Source of the DNA: Prochlorococcus marinus XMU1402
Lineage (GTDB): Bacteria; Cyanobacteriota; Cyanobacteriia; PCC-6307; Cyanobiaceae
Assembly: GCF_017696205.1 (NCBI RefSeq)
Contig: NZ_JAAORD010000001.1
Location: forward strand, 744,001 to 808,000
DNA length: 64,000 bases
Direction: 5' to 3'
The number at the start of each line of letters is the position of its first letter. Within the stretch, counting starts at the first letter, position 1. Positions 9,690 through 18,368 of the stretch are shown here, piece after piece. The position numbers and the translations under genes were made by a program. The notes under the pieces were generated by a model, which was given only the letters and a program-made list of their open reading frames with translations, was not told the origin of the DNA and searched no databases.

Positions 9690-9831
9690 AACGTTACCTG
9701 TTTTTTCTATTTAAATCTAAATAAGGTACTTTTATCAAGAAAGATATATAAAAATTTGAGATCTTCTAGATTAGAAACTCCTCAAAGTAAAAAAAATATA
9801 ATGATTTTAGTTGATAATCGAAAATTAATTA

Positions 9832-10728
9832 TTATTTATTTTTCTCCTCAATCATTTTATGAATTATTGGAGTAAGAATTAGTTCCATTGCGAAACCCAT
9901 TTTTCCGCCATTTACGACGATACTTGTTGGACTTGACATAAATGAATCGTTAATCATTCCAAGCAAGTATTGAAAATCAATCCCCCATTTCTCTCTTGCT
10001 CCTTTTCTGAAATGTATGATGACAAAGCTCTCGTCAGGAGTTGGGATATTCCTGCATATGAAAGGGTTGGAAGTGTCAATTGTGGGAATTCTTTGGAAAT
10101 TAATATCGGTTTTGCTGAATTGTGGGCAAATGTGATTTATATAATCAGGCATTCTTCTCAAAATAGTATCCACAATGGTTTCCGCTGAGTAACCTCTTTC
10201 TGCATTATCTCTATGGATTTTTTGAATCCACTCTAAATTTGTTATAGGGACAACACCAACAAGTAAATCAGCATAAGATGCTACATTGTATCCCTCACCA
10301 TCTACCCCGCCATGCAAACCTTCATAAAAAAGAACGTCTGTTCCCTCAGGAATATCTTCCCATGGAGTAAATTGCCCAGGTTCTAAGGATGTCCCAAGTC
10401 TTGTATTATGTTCTTCTGCTTCTTCAAGACTATGTAAATAATATCTTTTCTTTCCTCCACCTGTTTCACCATAGATTTTAAAAAGTTCTTCTAGCTTGTC
10501 AAAAAGATTAGCCTCTGGACCAAAGTGAGAGAAATTTTCACCTTTTGAGAGAGCATCTGCCATAGCTTTTTTCATAGGCATTCTTTCAAACCTGTGGTAA
10601 CTATCACCTTCTACAACTGCGGGAACAATATCTTCTCTTGCAAAAATATGCTCAAAGGCTCTTTTTACTGTACTTGTTCCTGCTCCTGAAGATCCTGTTA
10701 CAGCGACTACTGGATGACGTTTTGACAT
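9832..10728 (-). CDS. prk: Phosphoribulokinase, proteobacterial type
   Basis: It phosphorylates ribulose-5-phosphate to the Rubisco substrate RuBP. The P-loop variant GSSGAGTST lies at 12-20, followed by EGDSYHRF, FYEGLHGG and RDNAERGYSAE. At 298 residues it is shorter than the roughly 330-residue enzyme of most cyanobacteria and plants. The N-terminal regulatory cysteine pair of that form is absent (no Cys near residues 19 or 41). It therefore resembles the proteobacterial CbbP class, which is regulated by NADH and AMP rather than thioredoxin. That regulation is inferred for this protein. Confidence 0.96.
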   Translation of the reverse strand: MSKRHPVVAVTGSSGAGTSTVKRAFEHIFAREDIVPAVVEGDSYHRFERMPMKKAMADALSKGENFSHFGPEANLFDKLEELFKIYGETGGGKKRYYLHSLEEAEEHNTRLGTSLEPGQFTPWEDIPEGTDVLFYEGLHGGVDGEGYNVASYADLLVGVVPITNLEWIQKIHRDNAERGYSAETIVDTILRRMPDYINHICPQFSKTDINFQRIPTIDTSNPFICRNIPTPDESFVIIHFRKGAREKWGIDFQYLLGMINDSFMSSPTSIVVNGGKMGFAMELILTPIIHKMIEEKNK

Positions 10729-10817
10729 TTTTTAAAAACAATATTTAATGATTCTGACAGGTCATATGCCAACTTTATGTTTTACTTAAAAATATTTTTT
10801 TATTTATTAATTTTTTT

Positions 10818-11891
10818 TTAAATTTCATCTATTATTTTATCTCCGATTTCACTGCATGATAGAACTTCAGAGGAACCATCAGCTAAATCGGCTGTTCTAA
10901 ATCCGTTTGATAAAACTTTATCAATAGCAGTTTCTAAATCTTCTGCGGCTTCTTCTTCATTTAATCCAATTTTTAACATCATGGAAGCGGATAAAAGCAT
11001 CGCAATAGGATTTGCAATGTTTTTACCAGCTATATCAGGTGCCGAACCATGAACAGGTTCAAAAACTCCAGGACCATTATTGTTTAGAGAAGCAGATGGA
11101 AGCATCCCAATAGAACCAGTTAACATTGCGGCTAAATCGCTTAATATGTCACCAAATAAATTACTTGTTAAAATCACATCAAATTGACCAGGGTCTCTAA
11201 CTAATTGCATTGCTGCATTATCTACGTACATATTGCTTAGAGATATATTCTTATCTTTTGAGGTAATTTTTAAAACTGTATCTCTCCACAATTGACTAAC
11301 TTCAAGAACGTTAGATTTATCAACAGAACATATTTTTTTATTTCTTTGGTTAGCAATTTTTATTGCTATTTCAGTTATTCTTTCTACTTCCGCCGAATCA
11401 TAAACCATCGTATTGAAAGCTTTTGGGATTTTTGTATTTGTTATATGTCCTCTTGGTTTTCCAAAATAAATACCACCTATTAATTCTCTTACAACAATAA
11501 GATCTACATTCTCAACGATATCTTTTTTTAATGTACTTGCATCTAAAAGAGATTTTCTTAATTTGACAGGTCTTATATTTGCGAAAAGGTTTAGGGTAGA
11601 TCTTAACTTTAGTAAACCACTTTCTGGTCTTAATTCTCTTGCAAGAGAGTCATATTTAATATCTCCAACACATGCTAAAAGTACAGCATCACTTTTTTTG
11701 CATTGATCTAGTGTCTCATCTGGAGCAGGAGTCCCATATTTTTCATAAGCTATCCCCCCAAATAATTTGTCAATAATCTCAATATCGAAATTATGATTTT
11801 TTGAAAGCTTTTTTAAAACTTTTTTTGAAACTGCTGAAATCTCTGGTCCAATTCCGTCACCTGACAATAAAACAATCTTATATTTTTTCAT
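10818..11891 (-). CDS. leuB: 3-isopropylmalate dehydrogenase
   Basis: This 357-residue NAD-dependent decarboxylating dehydrogenase acts in leucine synthesis. Visible motifs are LLSGDGIGPE at the N terminus, LRPESGLLKLR, VVRELIGGIYFG with the catalytic Tyr, and the metal-binding NLFGDILSD followed by GSIGMLPSASL and EPVHGSAPDIAGK. Homoisocitrate or tartrate dehydrogenases share the fold, but the ELIGGIYFG and LLPSASL-type segments favour LeuB. lpxD follows upstream on the same strand with a 28 bp gap. Confidence 0.96.
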   Translation of the reverse strand: MKKYKIVLLSGDGIGPEISAVSKKVLKKLSKNHNFDIEIIDKLFGGIAYEKYGTPAPDETLDQCKKSDAVLLACVGDIKYDSLARELRPESGLLKLRSTLNLFANIRPVKLRKSLLDASTLKKDIVENVDLIVVRELIGGIYFGKPRGHITNTKIPKAFNTMVYDSAEVERITEIAIKIANQRNKKICSVDKSNVLEVSQLWRDTVLKITSKDKNISLSNMYVDNAAMQLVRDPGQFDVILTSNLFGDILSDLAAMLTGSIGMLPSASLNNNGPGVFEPVHGSAPDIAGKNIANPIAMLLSASMMLKIGLNEEEAAEDLETAIDKVLSNGFRTADLADGSSEVLSCSEIGDKIIDEI

Positions 11892-11919
11892 TTAAATTTT
11901 GGTTTAATAGAACAATAAA

Positions 11920-12954
11920 TTATTGTTTGTCTAATTGTCTAAGTTTTTTTGCTAATTCTGGTAATTTTTTAAATATACTTGAACTCCTTAGCCATAGTTT
12001 ATTTTCAATCGCAGGGAAACCACTAATTACCTTGCCATCTTCTATGTCGCAATGGATCCCGCATTTTGAACTCGCTATGACGTTATTCCCAACTTTTACT
12101 CTATTATTGACTCCTACTTGTCCTGCTAAAATAACACCATCTCCAATATTTGCTCCTCCAGCAATACCAACTTGAGCTGCAAATGCGCAATTCTTGCCAA
12201 TTTTAACTCCATGACCTATTTGTACTAAATTATCTAACTTTGTTCCTTCATCAATAAAAGTAAATCCTACTGCCGGTCTATCAATACAACAATTCGTTCC
12301 AATTTCTACAAAACTCATTATTTTTACACCACCTTTTTGAGGCATCTTTACCCATTTGCCATTTTTAGGAATAAAACCAAATCCCTCTGATCCAATAACA
12401 GAATTTGAATTAATTACACAATTATTTTTTAGAGTTGTATTTTCATAAATAACGCAATTTGGATGAATTACATTGTTATCTCCTATTCGAACATTGCCTA
12501 AAATTGATGATCCAGGAAGAATATGATTATTGAGACCAATTACAGTATTTTCTCCAATATAGACATTAGGTCCAATATGGCAATCTGCTCCAATTATTGC
12601 TGTTTTATCAATAACAGCTGAAGAGTGAATTCCTGGTTTGAAATTGATAGTTTTATATAAACAATTCAACACTTCTGCAAATGCAATTCTTGGATTTTTA
12701 ACGATTATATTTGATATCTTTAGTTTCTTTAGGACGCTAATAATTTCATTGTTGTTAGTAGTTATTATTGCGGATGCTTTAGTTTGATTTAATTTTTCTT
12801 TAAGTATATTATTTTCTTCTAAAAAAGTTATTTGATGGTTAACTGCAGAATCTAATGAGGCAGCATCATCTATATTTAAATCTTCAAAAATATTGGCACT
12901 AATAAAATTTGAATTTCCTTTTTTTACTAGATCAATTAAATCACTTAAAAGCAT
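11920..12954 (-). CDS. lpxD: UDP-3-O-acylglucosamine N-acyltransferase
   Basis: This lipid A pathway acyltransferase adds the N-linked acyl chain to UDP-3-O-acylglucosamine. An N-terminal uridine-binding domain (about 1-100) is followed by a left-handed beta helix of hexapeptide repeats (IGADCHIGPNVYIGENTVIG). The catalytic-histidine region is seen in NLVQIGHGVKIG (about 245). Length 344 is normal. It shows the cell makes a lipid A-type outer membrane. It lies between leuB and proB in a minus-strand series. Confidence 0.94.
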   Translation of the reverse strand: MLLSDLIDLVKKGNSNFISANIFEDLNIDDAASLDSAVNHQITFLEENNILKEKLNQTKASAIITTNNNEIISVLKKLKISNIIVKNPRIAFAEVLNCLYKTINFKPGIHSSAVIDKTAIIGADCHIGPNVYIGENTVIGLNNHILPGSSILGNVRIGDNNVIHPNCVIYENTTLKNNCVINSNSVIGSEGFGFIPKNGKWVKMPQKGGVKIMSFVEIGTNCCIDRPAVGFTFIDEGTKLDNLVQIGHGVKIGKNCAFAAQVGIAGGANIGDGVILAGQVGVNNRVKVGNNVIASSKCGIHCDIEDGKVISGFPAIENKLWLRSSSIFKKLPELAKKLRQLDKQ

Positions 12955-12974
12955 TTTTCAGTTTTAATTTTTTT

Positions 12975-14057
12975 CTAAGAGAGAGCAAGAACATCTCTGT
13001 GAACGACAATTATCGAGGAGTTGTTATTTTCTTTATTATTTAAGATACTTCTTAATTTGTCGCTACTTATTGATACTAAACCTTTTGCAACTTCTTTATT
13101 ATTTGTATTTACGATTTTAACTGCCTGATTAACAGTAAAGTTCCCTTCTACATTCTTGACACCAACCGCTAAAAGTGAGGCACCTTTTTTTTTAATTGCA
13201 AAAGAAGCTCCATCATCTAAAGTTATTTTCCCTACTGTTTGTATTGCATGTGAGAGCCAACTTTTTTTGTTTCTTATAGGTTTTTCTACAGGATAAAATA
13301 AAGTTCCAATTTTATTATCATTAAAAACTTCAATTAAGTTATTTTTATTAGTTCCATCAACTAGTTGGACTTCAACTCCTCCTTTTGTTGCTATTTCTGC
13401 AGAAATTAATTTTGTAGAAATTCCTCCTGTCCCCCATTCATTATTCGAGTTTTGAATATTTCTATCTTTAATGGCTTTTAATTGACTATTATGAACTTCT
13501 TTAATAGGTTGCGCATCTTTATTATTACGTGGATCTTTTGAGTAAAGATTTTCAATATCAGTTAATAAAATAAGCTTGTTAGCATTTGTAGCTAAGGCAA
13601 CTAAAGCAGAAAGGGTATCATTATCTCCATATTTAAGCTCTTCATTTGCTACTGTATCATTTTCATTTACTATTGGAATAACATTCAAATCGATTAATTT
13701 TTTTAAAGTTTTTGAAGCGTTATTAAAGGATTCTCGTGAATTGAAATCAGCTTTAGTTATTAAAATTTGAGCGATATTGTGACCTAATTTATTAAATACT
13801 TTATCGTACAAGGACATTAAATTAACTTGACCTACTGCAGCAGTAGCTTGAAGGGTACTTAAATCATTTGGTCTCGTTTTAATATTTAATTTTTGGCAAC
13901 CTAATCCGACGGCTCCACTAGTTACTAAAATTAAATTGTTTCCTTTAGATAGAAAATTTGTAAAAGATTTAGAAAGGGTTTCAATTACTTCTTCTGTAGA
14001 TGTTTCCTCAGTGCCTCTTAAAATACTAGTACCAATTTTTATAACCCAAGTTTTCAT
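12975..14057 (-). CDS. proB: Glutamate 5-kinase with PUA domain
   Basis: It makes glutamyl-5-phosphate, the committed step of proline synthesis. The N-terminal amino acid kinase domain shows [19 protein letters not shown] and [11 protein letters not shown]...[15 protein letters not shown] domain occupies roughly residues 270-355. Length (360) is that of the two-domain form. Its start overlaps the stop of the upstream YqeG-type phosphatase gene by 4 bp (ATGA-type), so the two should be translationally coupled. Confidence 0.96.
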   Translation of the reverse strand: MKTWVIKIGTSILRGTEETSTEEVIETLSKSFTNFLSKGNNLILVTSGAVGLGCQKLNIKTRPNDLSTLQATAAVGQVNLMSLYDKVFNKLGHNIAQILITKADFNSRESFNNASKTLKKLIDLNVIPIVNENDTVANEELKYGDNDTLSALVALATNANKLILLTDIENLYSKDPRNNKDAQPIKEVHNSQLKAIKDRNIQNSNNEWGTGGISTKLISAEIATKGGVEVQLVDGTNKNNLIEVFNDNKIGTLFYPVEKPIRNKKSWLSHAIQTVGKITLDDGASFAIKKKGASLLAVGVKNVEGNFTVNQAVKIVNTNNKEVAKGLVSISSDKLRSILNNKENNNSSIIVVHRDVLALS

Positions 14058-14548
14058 TTTATAAAATAAGAAATTAATTTTTCTATTGTCAAAGTTAAAT
14101 TAAATTTTATAGGCAATCCATCTATATTCAATCGCTTAACTAATATTGTTTTTATATTACATCTATTGCCGACAATAATATCTGTAAAAATTCTGTCACC
14201 AATAATGGCTATATTTTTTGACTCAATGCCAATTTCTTGGATTGCAGACAAAGTTACTTTTTTTCTTGGTTTTGATGCATTGTGTTTGTACCTTAAATTT
14301 AATTCATTCGCTATTTTTGCGATTCTTTTTTTTGATGGATTATTACTTATTAGATATAGGGAGAAAATTTTTTTAGATTCATTTATCCAATTTTTTACAG
14401 CTGTTGGGATCATGTTTGACTTTCTATTTACTAGAGTCCCATCCACGTCTAGCAATAAAGAATTAATTCCTTTTTTTTGCAAATCAGATTGAGATATTGC
14501 ATATATTGGTAACTTTGAATCCCAATTTACTTTTAGGATAGATCTCAT
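14054..14548 (-). CDS. YqeG-type HAD phosphatase
   Basis: This small HAD-superfamily hydrolase of 164 residues has the catalytic [10 protein letters not shown] motif at about residues 32-41. A threonine or serine motif follows in [12 protein letters not shown], and the third motif in [17 protein letters not shown]. It fits the YqeG family, whose yeast relative Gep4 is a phosphatidylglycerophosphate phosphatase, so a phospholipid role is plausible but not shown. pgsA, which makes that substrate, is also in this window at 21.8 kb. Confidence 0.85.
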   Translation of the reverse strand: MRSILKVNWDSKLPIYAISQSDLQKKGINSLLLDVDGTLVNRKSNMIPTAVKNWINESKKIFSLYLISNNPSKKRIAKIANELNLRYKHNASKPRKKVTLSAIQEIGIESKNIAIIGDRIFTDIIVGNRCNIKTILVKRLNIDGLPIKFNLTLTIEKLISYFIK

Positions 14549-14553
14549 TTATT

Positions 14554-15090
14554 TTAAGAACTACATTTTTCAAGCTCAGTTTCAATCAAAGGTTGAATTT
14601 TATCGAACTCATCATCTTCAACTAATAAGGCACCTTTGTCTTTTAATTTACCAACAATAAAAAAAGGATCTAGTGGAATATATAAGCCATATTCTTGGTC
14701 AAAAAGATTAAAGTTAACAAGTAACTCATAACTCTCGCTATCATCATCGACATAATCTTCCTCTAATTCGTCGTAAATTGGTTCTTCAAGTTCTCCTGAT
14801 ACTGTTAATGTAACGGCTGATCTGATAAGTCTTAAATCATGTTCTTGAAGAACAGCTTCAGCATTTTTTAGTATTTGTTCATTTTTATCTATTTTCTCAA
14901 TTAGTTCATGTTCATCTTTTTCATTTATCTTGAAAAGACTTACTGGAGTATCCACTGGTGTTAATAAAGCATATTCTTGTCCTTCAACACTTACTAATTG
15001 TTCAAGATAACAAAATAGTTCATTTCCATTTGAGTCATTTAATATTAATGTCTGTGCATCATAATTATCATTTGAGTTGATTTCTTTCAT
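14554..15090 (-). CDS. DUF3727-type cyanobacterial protein
   Basis: This 178-residue acidic protein has two repeated beta-rich halves with the pattern 'LLTPVDTPVSLF' and 'YGLYIPLDPFFIVG'. It begins with a DUF1292-like segment (LILNDSNGNELFCYLEQLV). This matches the DUF3727 family found in cyanobacteria and plastids. Function is unknown. The gene lies immediately downstream of ruvX and 5 bp upstream of the YqeG gene, an arrangement typical of picocyanobacteria. Confidence 0.8.
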   Translation of the reverse strand: MKEINSNDNYDAQTLILNDSNGNELFCYLEQLVSVEGQEYALLTPVDTPVSLFKINEKDEHELIEKIDKNEQILKNAEAVLQEHDLRLIRSAVTLTVSGELEEPIYDELEEDYVDDDSESYELLVNFNLFDQEYGLYIPLDPFFIVGKLKDKGALLVEDDEFDKIQPLIETELEKCSS

Positions 15091-15117
15091 TTAAAAAAAT
15101 ATCTATCCTCTATAATC

Positions 15118-15579
15118 TTAATATTTTATCTGACTTTTACCAGCTAATTCTTCTAACTCAGGACCTTCTTCGATCCATTGTTCAAGTATTATTTTTGCTG
15201 AAAAACTATCAATCAATCCAGATTTATCTTTTTTTATTCCAAATCTATTTGAAGATTCCCAGGTTGAACTATGTTCATTAACGTAAGAAAATGGAAGCTT
15301 TAATTCATTTGAAAGTAATTGGCCGTAATTTTTACAGTCAATAGCTTGAGTGGTCATTTGACCTTCCTCATCAAGTGGAATACCCACAATAAAACCAGTC
15401 AAATTTAATTTATCTATATGATTTCTAATGATTTTAATCTCTTGATTATTATCAAATCTTTTTACTGCTGGAAGTATATTTGATGTTATACATAGGGGAT
15501 CACAATAAGCTAATCCTATTCTTTTTATACCTACATCCAAACTCAAAATTGATTTTTGTTTGGGCTTGCAAAATTTCAC
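15118..15579 (-). CDS. ruvX: RuvX/YqgF putative Holliday-junction resolvase or pre-16S nuclease
   Basis: This 153-residue RNase H-fold protein shows the N-terminal acidic motif [14 protein letters not shown], the central [17 protein letters not shown], the [10 protein letters not shown] segment, and a final helix with D(S)[11 protein letters not shown]. coli YqgF processes the 5' end of 16S rRNA; a resolvase role has also been proposed. It overlaps the upstream 351-residue gene by 4 bp. Family assignment is firm, but the in vivo role is not settled. Confidence 0.92.
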   Translation of the reverse strand: MKFCKPKQKSILSLDVGIKRIGLAYCDPLCITSNILPAVKRFDNNQEIKIIRNHIDKLNLTGFIVGIPLDEEGQMTTQAIDCKNYGQLLSNELKLPFSYVNEHSSTWESSNRFGIKKDKSGLIDSFSAKIILEQWIEEGPELEELAGKSQIKY

Positions 15580-16631
15580 TTTGTTTTTAATGGAAAAGGA
15601 GATGGATATGGATTACCCTGAGGACTTAATTTTTCAAAGATTGATTCTAAAGATTGATTTAATTTATTTATTTGTTTGGCTTCATTCTTAACTATTGTGT
15701 TCCTAATAAGAATTATCTCTTGATTTTTTTCTTTGAGATTACATTCTTCGAGAAAAAGATTTAATTGAGAATTTTCTTTATAGGTTTTTAAATATGAAAC
15801 AGAAGTTTGTTCAAAAAATCTTTTTATAAATTGTTTTAAAGTTGAGTTGAATCTTTTATCCCAATATCTGCTTATGGTTAAAGTATAAATTTCTTTTTCT
15901 TGATAATTTATATCTTTTAAAATTGTACATAAAACTGAATTTTCATAAAATAAGGCGCCACTTTTAGAGTCATTTCTTTTAAGAATGTCGTCTTGATCAA
16001 AATCTAAAATATTTCTTATTAAGGGAGATTGATTTGATCTTATGAAATTCACTATTTTCAATATATTTTTTTTATTAATGTTTTGGAATTCATTAATTAA
16101 TTCATAGCCATGGGTATTTTGCTTTAAAGATTCATTTTGATCACAACCATCCCAAAGTATTATCTCCCCTATAGGTTGAAATCCTGATTCTCTTGAGGTT
16201 GATATGAGGTCTAAATTGTTAATATCAGAGTTAATTATCCAACTTGAAGTTTTGATGTCTTTTATTGAGATAGATTTTTTTATTAATCCTAAAGTTAATT
16301 GTTTATCTGTAAAAGAACACTTGCTTTTAATTAACTTAGGCTTAGATATTTTTAAGCAAGTCTCTTTTTTGTTTAAAGGAAAAATATTCAAATAACCTAT
16401 AATTTCTTTTCCAGAAATAGCAATTATGCATTTGTTTTTATTCTTCTTAAGGTTATTTAAAAAAATTTTTAAGTCATCAAAAGTATTTATAATTGCCATC
16501 TTTAAAAACCATTTATTCAATTCCTTATTTTTAATATCTATTAAAAGGTTTATGTGCCTTATATGGAGTTCTTCAAAAGTTACTTCCATTCCTTTTTTAG
16601 ATTGAAAAGAATAGGAGGTACCTTTTTTCAT
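15576..16631 (-). CDS. GNAT-like protein of unknown function
   Basis: This 351-residue protein has segments that look like GNAT acyltransferase strands ([19 protein letters not shown] at about 68-86, and a later region [12 protein letters not shown]...[12 protein letters not shown]). It may hold two degenerate acetyltransferase folds. No clear acetyl-CoA pyrophosphate loop (Q/RxxGxG/A) is visible. The C terminus ends in proline-rich [11 protein letters not shown]. It overlaps ruvX by 4 bp and the CofE-like gene by 4 bp, so all three are probably one operon. It is a conserved cyanobacterial unknown. Confidence 0.72.
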   Translation of the reverse strand: MKKGTSYSFQSKKGMEVTFEELHIRHINLLIDIKNKELNKWFLKMAIINTFDDLKIFLNNLKKNKNKCIIAISGKEIIGYLNIFPLNKKETCLKISKPKLIKSKCSFTDKQLTLGLIKKSISIKDIKTSSWIINSDINNLDLISTSRESGFQPIGEIILWDGCDQNESLKQNTHGYELINEFQNINKKNILKIVNFIRSNQSPLIRNILDFDQDDILKRNDSKSGALFYENSVLCTILKDINYQEKEIYTLTISRYWDKRFNSTLKQFIKRFFEQTSVSYLKTYKENSQLNLFLEECNLKEKNQEIILIRNTIVKNEAKQINKLNQSLESIFEKLSPQGNPYPSPFPLKTK

Positions 16632-17797
16632 TTAATTAGTTCTCTTATTAACACTATAGGGGTTTTTTCATCTCCGTTGCCAGCTGGATTAGATTTTAAG
16701 TTTCTTTTGAGTATTTTATTTACTGTTTTATTTGAACTAGCTAAGACTTTTACACCTCCAAGGTCGTTAACATCGACTACAGCAACATCTATATTTAGAT
16801 ATTTCGAGACCTCTTTACAAAATAAATCCGCATTGAGAGGACCCATAACTATACTTTTGTCGTAAGGTGTGACTGTACCGCTTATATCGTCAATCAGAGA
16901 GGATTCTGAACCAGTTAATCTATAAAAAATCCCATTAATTCCAACTAATTTAAATAGAAATCCAATAATTAATGCGAGGGTTATTCTTGTGACACCAATT
17001 CTATTAATTAATAATTGCATGCCACAGGCTGTTGCAAGACTGCTTGTAGGATGAAAAAAATAACATAAAGCTTTCGAAAATAAAGTATATTCTAAATTCT
17101 GTGGGGAAATATATCTATTTTGCATAATCGCAAGTGGACTCTCTCCGATTGTTAAAATATCATTTTTTTCTACAATTTCTTTACAGTATTCAATCACAGT
17201 ATTTACTGGATCATCAAAACAACCAAGTAAATCAGTTTTAATAGCAAAGGCCTTGTATTTATTATTAATTTGAATTTCATAAACTTCTTTTGGTCTTTGT
17301 TTTTGACCATCTAAATTAATTAACAAACAATCCTTTTTTTTGAAAATGCCAAAATGTCCATAGTTCTCCCAAAATACTTTTAACCATAGATATTTTATTT
17401 TTTTCCTAAAATTATTATTATTAAATTTATATATGATTCTTACGAATAATTCTGAATTTGACTTGATAATTGTTGTTGGCCAGTAATTATTTAAATTCTT
17501 AATTTTATTATTTTCATATATATAAATATCTTCTTGATAATTCAAATTTTGGCAATATTCGTTACCTTTACTTTTAAAAAAATCTAATTCAAAATTTATA
17601 TTTGATACCATCGTCTCTTTCGTTTTACTTTTATTAGTTATTTTTAAATCAATAACTAATTCGTTTAAACCATCCTTTTTTTTGATTTTGTAATTTATAG
17701 GTTCAAGATTTAACTTTGTTTTGGATGAGTTTTTAATATATAAATCTGAAAGAATTAAAAAAATTAAAAGAACTAAGAGGATATTTATTAATATCAT
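16628..17797 (-). CDS. CofE-like (F420 gamma-glutamyl ligase-type) membrane protein
   Basis: An N-terminal membrane anchor (about 2-19) and a beta-rich region precede a C-terminal CofE-like domain. That domain carries ILTIGESPLAIMQNRY, a glycine-rich segment before the YRLTGSESSLIDDISGTVTPYDKSIVMGP stretch, and a final AGNGDEKTP motif that resembles the ligase metal site. CofE adds glutamates to coenzyme F420, but picocyanobacteria are not known to make classical F420. The substrate here is therefore open. Length 389 is longer than archaeal CofE because of the N-terminal extension. Confidence 0.75.
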   Translation of the reverse strand: MILINILLVLLIFLILSDLYIKNSSKTKLNLEPINYKIKKKDGLNELVIDLKITNKSKTKETMVSNINFELDFFKSKGNEYCQNLNYQEDIYIYENNKIKNLNNYWPTTIIKSNSELFVRIIYKFNNNNFRKKIKYLWLKVFWENYGHFGIFKKKDCLLINLDGQKQRPKEVYEIQINNKYKAFAIKTDLLGCFDDPVNTVIEYCKEIVEKNDILTIGESPLAIMQNRYISPQNLEYTLFSKALCYFFHPTSSLATACGMQLLINRIGVTRITLALIIGFLFKLVGINGIFYRLTGSESSLIDDISGTVTPYDKSIVMGPLNADLFCKEVSKYLNIDVAVVDVNDLGGVKVLASSNKTVNKILKRNLKSNPAGNGDEKTPIVLIRELIK

Positions 17798-17805
17798 TTT
17801 TTTAA

Positions 17806-18354
17806 TTAATTTTTGTTTTTATCTTTTTTTTCAGAAATGATACTGTTATATTCATTAAAACTTTCTACAGAAAATGTCGTATCTTCTATATCAATTCCTT
17901 TTAGTTCTCCTATAACTTTGTTTAATTCATCGATATTAATCATTCCATTTTTATCATATTTAACTTCACCATCACTATTTAAAATAATGGTTTGTGGAAT
18001 TAATCCGTTCCAATAATAATTAGGTTCATTTCTAAGATCAGACTTTTCTTTATTTTGTAATTCATCAGTAGTTAGAGCAATGATATCTATATTATTTCTC
18101 CATATCAAATCTAAGCCAGATATTATCGGAGCCATAGCTTTACTATCTGAGCTATCGTCAAGGTAAAAAAATAAAACTGCGACTCTTTTATTTTTTAATG
18201 ATTCCTGAAGAGTTGTCTGGGGTGGGACAATAGCTCCATTGCCTGCGTATATAGGAAAGATGTTCCCATCGTAACTATCAGAATTTCTAGAGGCATTTGC
18301 TTTATATGGACTTAAGAAAATTAATGCTATTAGGATCCATTGAATTATTTTCAT
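17806..18354 (-). CDS. Exported thioredoxin-fold protein without CxxC
   Basis: This 182-residue protein has a signal peptide (core LILIALIFLS, cleavage near ANA). The thioredoxin-like segment VAVLFFYLDDSSDSKAMAPIISGL has DSSDSK where thioredoxins carry the CxxC pair. The cis-proline region is recognisable in LIPQTIILNSDGEV. It is likely lumenal or periplasmic and not a dithiol oxidoreductase. Similar cyanobacterial proteins are annotated as thylakoid-associated. It lies 8 bp upstream of the CofE-like gene. Confidence 0.78.
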   Translation of the reverse strand: MKIIQWILIALIFLSPYKANASRNSDSYDGNIFPIYAGNGAIVPPQTTLQESLKNKRVAVLFFYLDDSSDSKAMAPIISGLDLIWRNNIDIIALTTDELQNKEKSDLRNEPNYYWNGLIPQTIILNSDGEVKYDKNGMINIDELNKVIGELKGIDIEDTTFSVESFNEYNSIISEKKDKNKN

Positions 18355-18368
18355 TAAAGTTTAAAAAC

